DNA of 64,000 nucleotides from CBFHWU01 sp965659665 (GTDB lineage: Bacteria > Bacteroidota > Bacteroidia > Flavobacteriales > Flavobacteriaceae): the NCBI GenBank assembly GCA_965659665.1, contig CBFHWU010000018.1, forward strand, positions 22,697 through 86,696. The letters run 5' to 3'. The notes below the pieces were generated by a model that did no database searches, was not told the origin of the DNA, and saw only the letters and a list, made by a program, of their open reading frames with translations. Numbering within the stretch: position 1 is the stretch's first letter; every line of letters starts with the position of its first letter. Shown piece by piece: positions 43,894 through 52,295 of the stretch. A program made the translations under genes and the position numbers.

Positions 43894-44586
43894 TTAGTTG
43901 TATTCTTTAATTAAAACTCTAGTAAAGGTTTGACTGAACTCAGCAAACTCTGCTGTTGCTTCAAAAAAGTTTGCAAAGGCTTTTGCCTCCAAATCATTTT
44001 TAGGACCAAATGTGAATGCAGAGTTTAGGTCATCGTAAGTAGCATATATAAAATGACTTTCTCCATCACTTACGCCGTGAGTTATTTGCCCTGTTCCAGA
44101 AAATCCTGGAAAATCAATAACCTCCATAACTTTAGTATATTCTTCAAAAAAAGCAGGAGCATCTTTACTCTTAACTTTAAATAACCACGCTTGACCAATT
44201 GGATCAACATCTTCTTGATTATAAGCTTTGGTAACTATACCTGCTGATCTTCTTACATTATCAACATACGGTCTTACCTTTTCGAGATAATTTTCCCATT
44301 TTGACCCACTTAGTGTAGATAAAAAATTAGCTAATGATTCAGAGGAAGGGCTTAGAAAACTTAAAATATGAGTTTCTTCAAAGCCTTGTCCTTTAATTTG
44401 GATTCTAGAAAATGCAAGAGCTACATCATCAGGGAAATCCAATGATGAATAAAATTTATCCACTGTTTTTTCAAATTCATTTGTGTCCTCACCTTCAACT
44501 TCTAGAAGAACGTCATACCAGAATCCTTCCTGAGCAGATATAGAAAATGAAAATAAAATTGTTAAAATGTATATATATTTTCTCAT
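43894..44586 (-). CDS. Secreted protein of unknown function (tandem ABM-like repeats?)
   Basis: 230 residues: signal peptide (..FSFSISAQ), then two similar halves (about 20-115 and 125-228), each with a strand, long helix and FxxT/FxxF pattern reminiscent of dimeric alpha/beta-barrel (monooxygenase-like) domains. No catalytic residue can be assigned. 40 nt upstream of the NTF2-like lipoprotein gene and probably co-transcribed. Confidence 0.6.
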   Translation of the reverse strand: MRKYIYILTILFSFSISAQEGFWYDVLLEVEGEDTNEFEKTVDKFYSSLDFPDDVALAFSRIQIKGQGFEETHILSFLSPSSESLANFLSTLSGSKWENYLEKVRPYVDNVRRSAGIVTKAYNQEDVDPIGQAWLFKVKSKDAPAFFEEYTKVMEVIDFPGFSGTGQITHGVSDGESHFIYATYDDLNSAFTFGPKNDLEAKAFANFFEATAEFAEFSQTFTRVLIKEYN

Positions 44587-44755
44587 AATAAATTTTTAAA
44601 AAATAATATTAGTTTTTTTGTTAGAAATCCAAAATAATACAAAACAGTTGTGTGTACGTTAAGCAAAGGTTAAATGAGTTTCTTACCTATTTAAGAGGTT
44701 TAGAAGTAGCAGAACAAAAGAAGAAGATATGCCTATGGTTTAGGATATCAGATGG

Positions 44756-44784
44756 AAAAACAAACCCCGCAATTTGCAGGGTTT
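44756..44784 (-). terminator. Terminator after the NTF2-like lipoprotein gene
   Basis: Stem AAACCC/GGGTTT (44762-44767 with 44779-44784) plus inner GC/GC, loop 5 nt, and on the minus strand a G followed by five T. It begins about 25 nt after the stop codon at 44809. Confidence 0.75.
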
Positions 44785-44808
44785 AATTTAGCTTTATGAA
44801 AACTGAGA

Positions 44809-45318
44809 TTATTCTGGAATGGTATAGTTCCCTTTTGATTGGTACCACATTTTGAGTTTTCCTTCTACAATTTGATACCATTCAATATAAATAGCGTCGT
44901 TGCTAGTAAACTGTGCATTAACCCATTGTCCTTCTTGATTTGTTGCTTTTGGGTCTTCTGAACCTTTTGGGTGTACTGAGAAAGCATAGTCAGTTTTCCA
45001 ACCCCAAGGCTCGTCTTTTTCGATAGCTTCTTGATAGCCTTTTTCTATCTTATCAACAAATTCTTGGCCAGTTGTTGCCGTGTAACCGTCTTCAAAGATA
45101 AAAACCCCTCCGTCTAAAATTAAGTCTTTTAGAGCCTCATAATCGCGTTTTGCCCATGCATCATCAATTTCTTTAAACGCATCTACAGAAGATTGATTTC
45201 CTAGGTACACACTTTGACCGTCGTATGGGCCAAATCCATTTGTTGGTGGATTATTCTTATCTGTGACCACACAAGACGTCACAATAATTGCCGAAATTAT
45301 AAATAATAGTTTTTTCAT
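44809..45318 (-). CDS. NTF2-like lipoprotein
   Basis: 169 residues with lipobox IVTSC (Cys about residue 16). NTF2-like fold pattern: VDAFKEIDDAWAKRDYEALKDLILDGGVFIFEDGYTATTGQEFVDKI, strands rich in Trp (WGWKTDYAFSV, YIEWYQIVEGKLKMWYQ). Resembles bacterial nuclear-transport-factor-2-like proteins of unknown role. Island cargo with its own terminator. Confidence 0.75.
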   Translation of the reverse strand: MKKLLFIISAIIVTSCVVTDKNNPPTNGFGPYDGQSVYLGNQSSVDAFKEIDDAWAKRDYEALKDLILDGGVFIFEDGYTATTGQEFVDKIEKGYQEAIEKDEPWGWKTDYAFSVHPKGSEDPKATNQEGQWVNAQFTSNDAIYIEWYQIVEGKLKMWYQSKGNYTIPE

Positions 45319-45323
45319 TATAT

Positions 45324-45416
45324 TTAGTTTTTAACCACTTTATACGTTAGTTCTTCGTTGTTTGACTTGTCTGTTGCTTTTACAATGTAAGTAGCAGTTG
45401 ATAGGTGTTCTAATAA
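45324..45416 (-). pseudogene. T9SS sorting-domain remnant in frame after the 45417 gene (copy 2)
   Basis: Directly after the TAA stop of the neighbouring lipoprotein gene and in the same frame, the minus strand continues LLEHLSTATYIVKATDKSN then NEELTYKVVKN and a TAA. This is the pattern of the last strands of a type A T9SS C-terminal domain. A stop codon thus separates a secreted ORF from a sorting tail, or a junction fused them. Confidence 0.6.
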
Positions 45417-45851
45417 TTAATCAATTATTGTTAGCTTAATTTTTTTGCCGCTAATCCATTCAGCAGCATCAGAAATATCAGTTTCAGACCTCAAAGAAAT
45501 TCGTACTAAACCCTCACCATAACTGAAATATATAAATGATGGTTTTGTTCCATAAGAAATCTCACAGTTTAGGCAGTATTGTGGAAACATACTCCAGCGT
45601 TGTGGACGGTCTTCCTTTGCAGCTCTCTCAAGGTAAGCTATAACAGTTCCACTTTCCATTACAGTTTTATCAATTTCATTTACAGGTATAACAAAATTGC
45701 CATATGTGTTGTCTGCATTTGAATCTGTTAATTCACCGATTGTTACATAAACTGTTTTAAATTTTTCTGATGCTGATTCCTCTACTTCAGTTTCAATGTT
45801 TAGACAAGAAGAAAAAAGAATACAAATTATGATTGTAATATATTTATTCAT
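45417..45851 (-). CDS. Small lipoprotein of unknown function
   Basis: 144 residues: signal peptide with FSSC lipobox (Cys about residue 16), then a soluble domain with two Cys in YCLNCEISYG (about 93-96), which may form a disulfide or metal site. Not recognised. The reading frame continues past its stop into a T9SS-like tail (45416-45324), so the gene may be a truncated version of a longer secreted protein. Confidence 0.6.
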   Translation of the reverse strand: MNKYITIIICILFSSCLNIETEVEESASEKFKTVYVTIGELTDSNADNTYGNFVIPVNEIDKTVMESGTVIAYLERAAKEDRPQRWSMFPQYCLNCEISYGTKPSFIYFSYGEGLVRISLRSETDISDAAEWISGKKIKLTIID

Positions 45852-46153
45852 ATTATTAAAATTAATTTTTCAATATTATTAATTCTAATGTTAATTGTAA
45901 ATGAAATTTTAATGGGAGTTGGAAAAGGTTACTCAAACAGAGCCGTTGTATATGATAATACCTAATATAAAAAGTTTGTTTTAACAGAATGTTAAACGTA
46001 TGCCCCTAACCTGTTTCAAGCTTTAGTCACAATAAATAAGAAACAAAGCTAACAATCAGCCCTAATCATTACACTACACATAATCAATAACTTATGATTT
46101 TTTATACTTACCTTTTTTGATTAGCATAACTCTTCCATCTATCAAAAAAGACT
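45852..46153. other. Gene-free interval in the island
   Basis: No open frame of note. A small hairpin AAGACT/AGTCTT near 46148-46161 overlaps the end of the DUF3987 fragment. The rest is AT-rich with stops in all frames and is probably decayed island DNA. Confidence 0.4.
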
Positions 46154-46714
46154 TTAGTCTTCTTTGGGTTGTCTTTTCTTCAAGACCGGCATAGTGAATG
46201 TTTTATACATATCTCGCCGTTGTTTCTCAATTGCAGAGAAGAGATGTTTTGCGTCATTCATAACTCCTTTTCCGCTGGCGGGAGGAGCAACAATCATTGT
46301 ATATAGTTTGCAATGAGAAATAGACTTGTAGTATCTACCCCAAACATTATTTTCCAGAGTAGCACCTTGAAGCGGTAATAGACTCAAAGTAAAATAATCC
46401 CTTTCTCTGCCTTCATAGATCGTAACAGGATTCTTAATCGATTCAGGTAAAACGGAGAAAAAGTCATCTGGAATTGTAGTTTCTTTCGCAGGAACCGACA
46501 AATCCAACAGAAACGACAGAAACGACACTTGGTGTATGTTAAATTGGTCTGCATATCGGCTATAAACATCCTCTACAATTCGTGTGATTTCCCTTGCGCT
46601 AAAACCACTTCTTTCTTTTCCAAGTGCAAAACTTAAAGTGCTTTCCTCAGGAATCCCTTGATGGTTAGCCGGTGTCGGATTTGTCGTTTCTTTATTGTGG
46701 TTTATAGTTAACAT
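46154..46714 (-). pseudogene. Truncated DUF3987-type primase/helicase-like protein
   Basis: 186 residues remain. The N-terminal part and the Walker-A-like APPASGKG (in YTMIVAPPASGKGVMNDAKHLF, about residues 142-163) match DUF3987 proteins of integrative elements. Those proteins continue for several hundred residues after this site; here the frame stops about 25 residues later, so the ATPase core is missing. The ATG at 46714 is chosen over an upstream frame with no family features. Remnant of the island's own replication or mobilisation module. Confidence 0.72.
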
Positions 46715-46966
46715 AAAATTAAAAATAAAATCCCCGACTCTGAGAGGTCTTAAGTTCGCTAAGAGACCAATCAAAACCGAGGACATTTTTTATAAATGCA
46801 CAAAACGCGAACTTAGTGCAGTTATATATATAACCAGACACCCCCCTTTTTTGTTTTTAGGTTGTATTGTCTTATAAATGAGTGGATTGTAAAAACGGGT
46901 GTTTTAAGAAAACGTTACAAAACGTCAGGTAGACGAGATTTTGGATGTATTTTAGTAAATTTGGTT

Positions 46967-47524
46967 ATGAAAAAACTTTTATTTTTATTTGTTTTGGCGT
47001 CTTATTCTTGTCTAGGTGTACAAGAAGAAACAGACAATATTCAGGACCCAATCCTTGAGTTAGAAGCTTTAAGACTAAACAATAATTTTAGTACTCCTTA
47101 TAGAGTTTTAGAGACTACAATTTCAGATGCCTCTGTTTTTGATGAACTTTATGGTAAAACAGAACAAACCATTGGATATGTACTTCGATATTATTTCTAC
47201 ACTACTATAAGACTAAAAAGTGATTCTAATCGATTAAGCAGTATGGATGGTTCAAAATTTAATATTCAATCATCAAATGATGCCCTCGAAGTCGCTAAAT
47301 CTACTATTGATGTAATTGCTGGTATGTCGTTTGGTTCAGAAGAGTATAGAGAATTTATTGATAAGTATTTTTCCGGCTGTATTGATTACACTAAAGTTCC
47401 TAATCCCTGTGCATCGACTAAAGAATACCAACCTGTTTGTGGTTGTGATGGCTTCACTTACAATAATAGGGGCGAAGCTTATTGTGCTGGAGTTCAAAGA
47501 GTTTCTGATTCTGCTTGCCAGTAA
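46967..47524 (+). CDS. Secreted protein with C-terminal Kazal-type protease-inhibitor-like domain
   Basis: 185 residues from MKKLLFLFVLASYSCLG (signal peptide; Cys at about residue 15 could be lipidated, though the lipobox is imperfect). The middle region is unrecognised. Residues about 150-185 fit Kazal_2: C-x(n)-CASTKEYQPVCGCDGFTYNNRG-EAYCAG, with six or more Cys. Kazal domains inhibit serine proteases, so a defensive or anti-predator role is possible, but untested. The only plus-strand cargo gene of the island. Confidence 0.78.
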   Translation: MKKLLFLFVLASYSCLGVQEETDNIQDPILELEALRLNNNFSTPYRVLETTISDASVFDELYGKTEQTIGYVLRYYFYTTIRLKSDSNRLSSMDGSKFNIQSSNDALEVAKSTIDVIAGMSFGSEEYREFIDKYFSGCIDYTKVPNPCASTKEYQPVCGCDGFTYNNRGEAYCAGVQRVSDSACQ

Positions 47525-47814
47525 CAAATAAATATATTAAAGTGTTTTAGAATTAACTGCCAGTTTTCAGTTGATTTTATAAAACCTGGTTACTTATAAC
47601 AGGGAAGATTCGTTTTACGTAAGACAAAATTTAACTGTTTGATAACTGCCAATTTTGATGTTTTTCGTTCATTAATATAGTCTATTTTGCTGAAAAGAGT
47701 TCAAACATTCAATTACAAAAAAGGATAGCATTTTAGTGTTAAATATTGTAAAAGGAACCCATTTAACCTTAACATATTGAATCATAAAAAAACCCCAACA
47801 ATAGTTGAGGTTTT

Positions 47815-47881
47815 GTGCGGGTGAAGGGACTCGAACCCCCAAGCCGTGAGGCACTAGATCCTAAGTCTAGCGTGTCTACCA
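47815..47881 (-). repeat. Island attachment repeat inside intact tRNA-Leu (right)
   Basis: 67-bp direct repeat partner of 42538-42604. Identity stops in the D-arm side of the gene (base 47882), which places the crossover within or 3' of the anticodon arm. Confidence 0.93.
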
Positions 47882-47897
47882 ATTTCACCACACCCGC
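47816..47897 (-). tRNA. tRNA-Leu (anticodon UAG)
   Basis: 82 nt, acceptor GCGGGTG/CACCCGC (47897-47891 with 47823-47817), long variable arm typical of class II tRNA, anticodon loop CTTAGGA with TAG. CCA is not encoded. The 3' 67 bp are duplicated at 42538-42604, showing that this gene served as an integration site and was restored intact. Confidence 0.96.
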
Positions 47898-47994
47898 AAT
47901 GGGGTGTAAATATAAGTAAGAAATCTTAAATATATTCCTAAGATTTCGGAAGTTAATACTTGATTTTTTTTACCTTAGAACTTTTAATATTATT

Positions 47995-49389
47995 ATGACA
48001 TCAAAAGAGCAATACATACAGGAGAATCGACATCGATTCTTGAACGAGTTATGTAATTTAATCCGAATTCCATCTGTAAGTGCTGATCCTAAGTACGCTT
48101 CAGATATGCAGCATGCTGCTGAAGCTGTACTAAAATCGCTTGCTGAAGCAGGGTGTCAACACGTAGAGCTTTGCCCCACGGCTGGCTATCCCATTGTATA
48201 TGGGGAAACAATTATCGATCCTCAACTTCCCACCGTATTAGTTTACGGACATTACGATGTTCAGCCGCCAGACCCACTAAACCTATGGGAAAGTGGACCT
48301 TTTGAACCTGTTGTAAAAACAACTAAAATACACCCTGAGGGAGCGTTGTTTGCCCGCGGTGCCTGTGATGACAAGGGTCAAATGTTTATGCATATTAAGG
48401 CACTAGAAGTTATGCAACAAACCAATAGCTTGCCCTGTAATGTCAAATTTATGATTGAAGGCGAGGAAGAAGTAGGAAGTGATAACCTAGAGCTTTTTGT
48501 ACAAGAAAACAAAGAAAAACTCGTAAACGATGTCATTTTAATTTCAGATACTGGAATGCTAAGTAATTCACAACCTTCAATCACTACCGGACTCAGAGGA
48601 ATGAGTTATATGGAAGTTGAAATTACGGGTCCAAATAGAGACTTACACTCTGGTCTTTATGGAGGGGCAGTCGCGAACCCTATTAACATATTGACTAAAA
48701 TGATTGCTTCCTTACACGATGAGAATAATCATATAACCATCCCTGGTTTTTATGATAATGTCGAAGAGGTTTCTATAAAAGAAAGAGAAGAAATGGCAAC
48801 AATACCCTTTTCATTAAATGATTACAAATCAGCCTTAGACATCAAAGATGTTTATGGTGAAAAAGGGTACACGACCAACGAACGTAAATCAATACGACCT
48901 ACTTTAGATGTCAATGGTATTTGGGGTGGATATACTGGAGAAGGAGCAAAAACCGTAATACCGAGTAAAGCATACGCTAAAATTTCGATGCGTTTGGTTC
49001 CTAACCAACATTGGAAAGAGATCAGTTCATTATTCAGTCAGCACTTTACCTCGATAGCCCCTAAAGGTGTTCAGGTTAAAATAGTAGAACATCATGGAGG
49101 TCAGGCTTATGTGATGCCAACAGATGGAATTGAATTTCAGGCTGCAACAGAAGCCTATATAAAAACTTTTGGAACGCCTCCTTATGCTGTTCGAGATGGA
49201 GGAAGCATCCCAATTGTTGCCTTATTTGAAGAAGCTCTAAAAAGTAAAACCATACTGATGGGATTTGGATTAGATAGCGATGCCATTCACTCACCAAATG
49301 AACATTTTGGACTCTTTAATTTTTATAAGGGCATCGAAACTATTCCTGAATTTTATAAGGCTTTTACCGCACTTAAGACTCGTTCTTAA
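47995..49389 (+). CDS. M20-family dipeptidase
   Basis: 464 residues. Cytosolic dizinc dipeptidase. Metal-binding residues are in VYGHYDVQPPDP (about residues 82-93), GACDDKGQM (about 122), GEEEVGS (catalytic Glu, about 156) and the late HSPNEHFGLFNFYKG. The dimerisation domain TTGLRGMSYMEVEITGPNRDLHSGLYGG is present. It overlaps hemW by 17 nt in convergent orientation. Confidence 0.95.
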   Translation: MTSKEQYIQENRHRFLNELCNLIRIPSVSADPKYASDMQHAAEAVLKSLAEAGCQHVELCPTAGYPIVYGETIIDPQLPTVLVYGHYDVQPPDPLNLWESGPFEPVVKTTKIHPEGALFARGACDDKGQMFMHIKALEVMQQTNSLPCNVKFMIEGEEEVGSDNLELFVQENKEKLVNDVILISDTGMLSNSQPSITTGLRGMSYMEVEITGPNRDLHSGLYGGAVANPINILTKMIASLHDENNHITIPGFYDNVEEVSIKEREEMATIPFSLNDYKSALDIKDVYGEKGYTTNERKSIRPTLDVNGIWGGYTGEGAKTVIPSKAYAKISMRLVPNQHWKEISSLFSQHFTSIAPKGVQVKIVEHHGGQAYVMPTDGIEFQAATEAYIKTFGTPPYAVRDGGSIPIVALFEEALKSKTILMGFGLDSDAIHSPNEHFGLFNFYKGIETIPEFYKAFTALKTRS

Positions 49390-50512
49390 GGTTAATTAAA
49401 AATAAATCGGCAGCGATTCCATCAGCCAAAAACTTCCCTTTTTGAGTAGTTTTCAGCGTGTTTGATTCTACCAAGAGCAAATCTTGATTGATATAAATTT
49501 GGGCTTGATCTAATAGATGTTTAGCATAACGAACACCAAATTCGTGCTCTATTTCGTCTAAAGAAACTCCCCAAAGGGTTCTTAAACCAATCATGATACG
49601 TTCGTTAAAACGATCATGAATGCTCAATATTTCAACCTGTTGAGGTAAATTATTTTGGGATATCGAATCGAGATAAAGGGCATTGTTAGAAATATTCCAA
49701 CTCCTTTGTTTACCATCATAACTATGGGCAGACGGACCAATACCTACATAATGCTTACCTTTCCAGTATGCCGAATTATTTTCAGAAAAATAATTTGGCA
49801 GTCCAAAATTAGAGAGTTCGTAATGGATAAATCCAAATCGTTGTAATTGTTTGCACAACCATTGAAATTGCTTTTCTACTTGCTCTTCATCCAAGAGGTG
49901 GATAATTTCATTTTCTACGTAATGATTTAAGGCTGTTTTAGGTTCCACTGTTAATGCATAAGCTGAGATGTGTGGAACCTCCAAATCAATAAATTCTTGT
50001 AAATTAACAGCAAAACTTTCCATTGTACTATCAGGCATTCCATAAATGATATCCAAAGAAATATTTGAAAAATAATGTTTTGCTAATGATATCGCCTCAC
50101 GAGCTTGTTTTGCAGAGTGTACACGATTCATCAATTTGAGCTCTGTATCAACAAAAGATTGTACTCCTATACTCAAACGATTGATATTAATCGACTTTAG
50201 CTCGAGTAAATAGTTTTCGTTAAGATCATCAGGGTTAACTTCAATAGAAATTTCGGCTTGAGGATTAAGTTTGTAAAACCGCTTTACAGTGTTTATAATT
50301 TGTATTAATTCGTCTTTAGATAATAGTGAGGGTGTTCCTCCCCCAAAATAAAGTGTTTCAACAGATTCTGATGTTGATAGGGCCCGCAACTTAAGTTCAT
50401 CACATAGGGCATTAACGATTTGTTTTCGATACTTTAAAGAAGTAGAAAAATGAAAGTTGCAGTAATGGCAAGCTTGTTTACAAAAAGGGATATGAATATA
50501 AATTCCAGGCAC
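49373..50512 (-). CDS. hemW: Radical SAM heme chaperone HemW
   Basis: 379 residues. GIYIHIPFCKQACHYCNF carries the CxxxCxxC iron-sulfur motif followed by Phe, which marks HemW rather than HemN (the latter has one more Cys). The GGGTPSLL SAM motif and the C-terminal HemN-like domain (SAYWKGKHYVGIGPSAHSYDG) are complete. In other bacteria the protein inserts heme into respiratory enzymes. 4 nt downstream of ruvC. Confidence 0.94.
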   Translation of the reverse strand: MPGIYIHIPFCKQACHYCNFHFSTSLKYRKQIVNALCDELKLRALSTSESVETLYFGGGTPSLLSKDELIQIINTVKRFYKLNPQAEISIEVNPDDLNENYLLELKSININRLSIGVQSFVDTELKLMNRVHSAKQAREAISLAKHYFSNISLDIIYGMPDSTMESFAVNLQEFIDLEVPHISAYALTVEPKTALNHYVENEIIHLLDEEQVEKQFQWLCKQLQRFGFIHYELSNFGLPNYFSENNSAYWKGKHYVGIGPSAHSYDGKQRSWNISNNALYLDSISQNNLPQQVEILSIHDRFNERIMIGLRTLWGVSLDEIEHEFGVRYAKHLLDQAQIYINQDLLLVESNTLKTTQKGKFLADGIAADLFLINLKNES

Positions 50513-50516
50513 AGGT

Positions 50517-51080
50517 TTATTTTCGAATACGATGATCTTGTTGATTTACAAAAGCTTTCCAACCGCTGTATTTTTTTGAATTATTTTCGGAGATGGGATT
50601 AAAAAAATGACATACCGCAGCCGCCAAACCGTCCGTTGCATCTAAGTTTTTTGGAAGATCTTTAATGCCAAGCATATTTTGCAACATTTTAGCAACTTGT
50701 TCTTTACTTGCATTACCATTTCCTGTAATGGCCATCTTTATTTTTCTAGGAGAATATTCATTTACTGGAATTTGACGAGATAAACCTGCCGCCATCGCTA
50801 CTCCTTGAGCCCTTCCTAATTTTAGCATTGACTGCACATTTTTACCAAAAAAAGGAGCTTCTAAAGCCATCTCGTTTGGATGATGTGAATCGATAAGTTC
50901 AATAGTTCGTTCAAAAATAAGAGCTAACCTTTTATAATGATCATCGTATTTATTGAGAGTCAACTCATTAAGTTGAACCAATTCCATTTTATTTTGAACA
51001 ACTTTAATTAACCCAAACCCCATTATCGTTGTTCCAGGATCAACCCCTAAAATGATACGGTCCTTATTTTTTTTTGTCAT
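50517..51080 (-). CDS. ruvC: Crossover junction endodeoxyribonuclease RuvC
   Basis: 187 residues. The catalytic acids are seen in LGVDPGTTIMGFG (first Asp), ALEAPFFGKNVQS (Glu), and the paired Asp of NLDATDGLAAAVCHFF. It resolves Holliday junctions with RuvAB (not in window). The ATG at 51080 is preferred over a TTG 12 nt upstream. The C-terminus is longer than the E. coli enzyme by about 15 residues. Confidence 0.96.
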   Translation of the reverse strand: MTKKNKDRIILGVDPGTTIMGFGLIKVVQNKMELVQLNELTLNKYDDHYKRLALIFERTIELIDSHHPNEMALEAPFFGKNVQSMLKLGRAQGVAMAAGLSRQIPVNEYSPRKIKMAITGNGNASKEQVAKMLQNMLGIKDLPKNLDATDGLAAAVCHFFNPISENNSKKYSGWKAFVNQQDHRIRK

Positions 51081-51094
51081 TGATATCTTCAAAA

Positions 51095-51538
51095 TTAGTG
51101 TTTTTGTAGATGAATCCGAATGGGAAGGGTAAAAGATGTTTGAGTAGATACCCCTAAATTGGTTTTTGTAGCGGGACCAACTGATGGAAGTTGATCAACT
51201 AGGGATTGAAAATAATGTTGTAGATCTTCAGTAGATCGGTCAGGAACAGTTTCTATGGCTTGAAGATTGATACGGCCTTTGTTGTTGACCAAAAGTTTTA
51301 GATAAACCGTGTCTGGGTATGGGGAAAGTTTATCAATAGGGTTAGATTGGATTTTAAGATGAAAAAAAAGTAAGATATTGGTTTCAAAACAATTCCATAT
51401 ATCTATTTTTTTTTCACATCCAGGATATATTGGAGGCTCGTCTTGATCAGACCATGTAATGCTGGGCATTGAAGGTTGCGGGAGCTGTTTACATCCAACC
51501 AAAACTAAACTCAAGAAAAAACACATGATTATTTTCAC
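51095..51538 (-). CDS. TonB-C-terminus-like lipoprotein
   Basis: 147 residues with lipobox LVLVGC (Cys about residue 16) when the GTG at 51538 is used. The EPPIYPGCEK motif is followed by Cys and a predicted two-strand/helix fold with DTVYLKLLVNNKGRI, a pattern common to the TonB-like periplasmic domains of Flavobacteriia. It has no TonB membrane anchor, so energy transduction is doubtful. 15 nt upstream of ruvC. Confidence 0.7.
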   Translation of the reverse strand: MKIIMCFFLSLVLVGCKQLPQPSMPSITWSDQDEPPIYPGCEKKIDIWNCFETNILLFFHLKIQSNPIDKLSPYPDTVYLKLLVNNKGRINLQAIETVPDRSTEDLQHYFQSLVDQLPSVGPATKTNLGVSTQTSFTLPIRIHLQKH

Positions 51539-51614
51539 AATTTGAAATTACAAAAAAAACAAATGACATAATATTTTGAGAATTATGAGTCTTCCCTTAT
51601 TTTGCCTAAAATTA

Positions 51615-52115
51615 ATGGATATGGATGTGTTTCTTATAATATTGGGGGTATTATTGTCTGTTATTGGATTAGCAGGAAGTTTTTTACCTGTAATTCCAGG
51701 CCCATTAACAAGCTGGTTTGGTCTTTTGTCTTTATATATGACTTCATTTATTCCAACTAACAAGACTTTTTTAGGGGTTACTTTATTTTTTTCAATTCTT
51801 ATTATTATCCTTGATTATTTCATTCCTATTTGGGGAACTAAACGATTTGGTGGTTCCAAAGCTGGAGCAATTGGAACGGGGATAGGAATGCTTATTGGAA
51901 TCTTTTTTGGTCCGATAGGGATTCTCTTAGGTCCCTTTATAGGCGCATTTGCTGGTGAAATGAGTCATCAAGTTGATAGAAAAAAAGCTTTAAAAGCAGC
52001 GTTTGGTTCATTTCTTGGTTTTTTAACTGGGACTTTTTTAAAATTTACTGTTTCCTTGATATTTTTAATCTTTTTTGTTTTTAAACTTTGGGAATACAAA
52101 TCGGATATTTTATAA
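51615..52115 (+). CDS. DUF456 family membrane protein
   Basis: 166 residues from MDMDVFLIILGVLLSVIGL. About four transmembrane segments rich in Gly, with the family motif FLPVIPGPLTSWFGLL, YFIPIWGTKRFGGSKAGAIGT and GIFFGPIGILLGPFIGAFAGE. Function unknown. It is convergent with the Cas9-like locus, whose repeat-like region begins 5 nt after its stop. Confidence 0.88.
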   Translation: MDMDVFLIILGVLLSVIGLAGSFLPVIPGPLTSWFGLLSLYMTSFIPTNKTFLGVTLFFSILIIILDYFIPIWGTKRFGGSKAGAIGTGIGMLIGIFFGPIGILLGPFIGAFAGEMSHQVDRKKALKAAFGSFLGFLTGTFLKFTVSLIFLIFFVFKLWEYKSDIL

Positions 52116-52126
52116 ATTAAAATGAA

Positions 52127-52230
52127 GTTGTTTTACCACCTTTTTTTCATCAAACCACAATACTATACTTAAAAAAAAGGACATTTAAATCATTTTAGTG
52201 CTTGGAAGTGTAACAATATCAAACCACAAT
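52127..52230 (-). CRISPR. Degenerate two-unit CRISPR-like repeat region downstream of the Cas9-like gene
   Basis: The minus strand holds two copies of ATTGTGGTTTGAT, beginning at 52230 and at 52161, 69 nt apart (a plausible repeat-plus-spacer period). The copy at 52161 extends over about 35 nt to an end in AAAACAAC (52127) and starts ATTGTGG, as type II repeats often pair GTTGT and ACAAC ends. Its first 16 nt pair with the tracrRNA anti-repeat: ATTGTGGT with ACCACAAT (8 bp), a 2x2 bulge, then GATGAA with TTCGTC (6 bp, one G-U). The other copy shares only the first 13 nt. Spacers are AT-rich. Two units are too few for a standard detector, so this stays a hypothesis with good pairing support. 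Confidence 0.6.
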
Positions 52231-52295
52231 AAATTTTAATTACACGAAAAAAACACTTCAAAACATTTAAATTTTTATATAAAACAACTCCATTA

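Larger units (their letters stand above)
42538..47881. mobile_element. Decayed genomic island integrated at tRNA-Leu(UAG)
   Basis: Bounded by a 67-bp direct repeat: 42538-42604 (3' fragment of tRNA-Leu) and 47815-47881 (inside the intact tRNA-Leu). A tyrosine-integrase pseudogene lies immediately inside the left boundary. Contents are small secreted proteins and lipoproteins, gene remnants, a truncated DUF3987 protein and a Kazal-domain protein, about 5.3 kb in all. No intact integrase is left, so it should no longer move by itself. Confidence 0.88.

Noticed and set aside
47920..47947. 9-bp inverted repeat GAAATCTTA / TAAGATTTC between tRNA-Leu and the dipeptidase gene
   Set aside because: Could be an operator or just AT-rich dyad; no promoter element lines up with it, so no feature is claimed.
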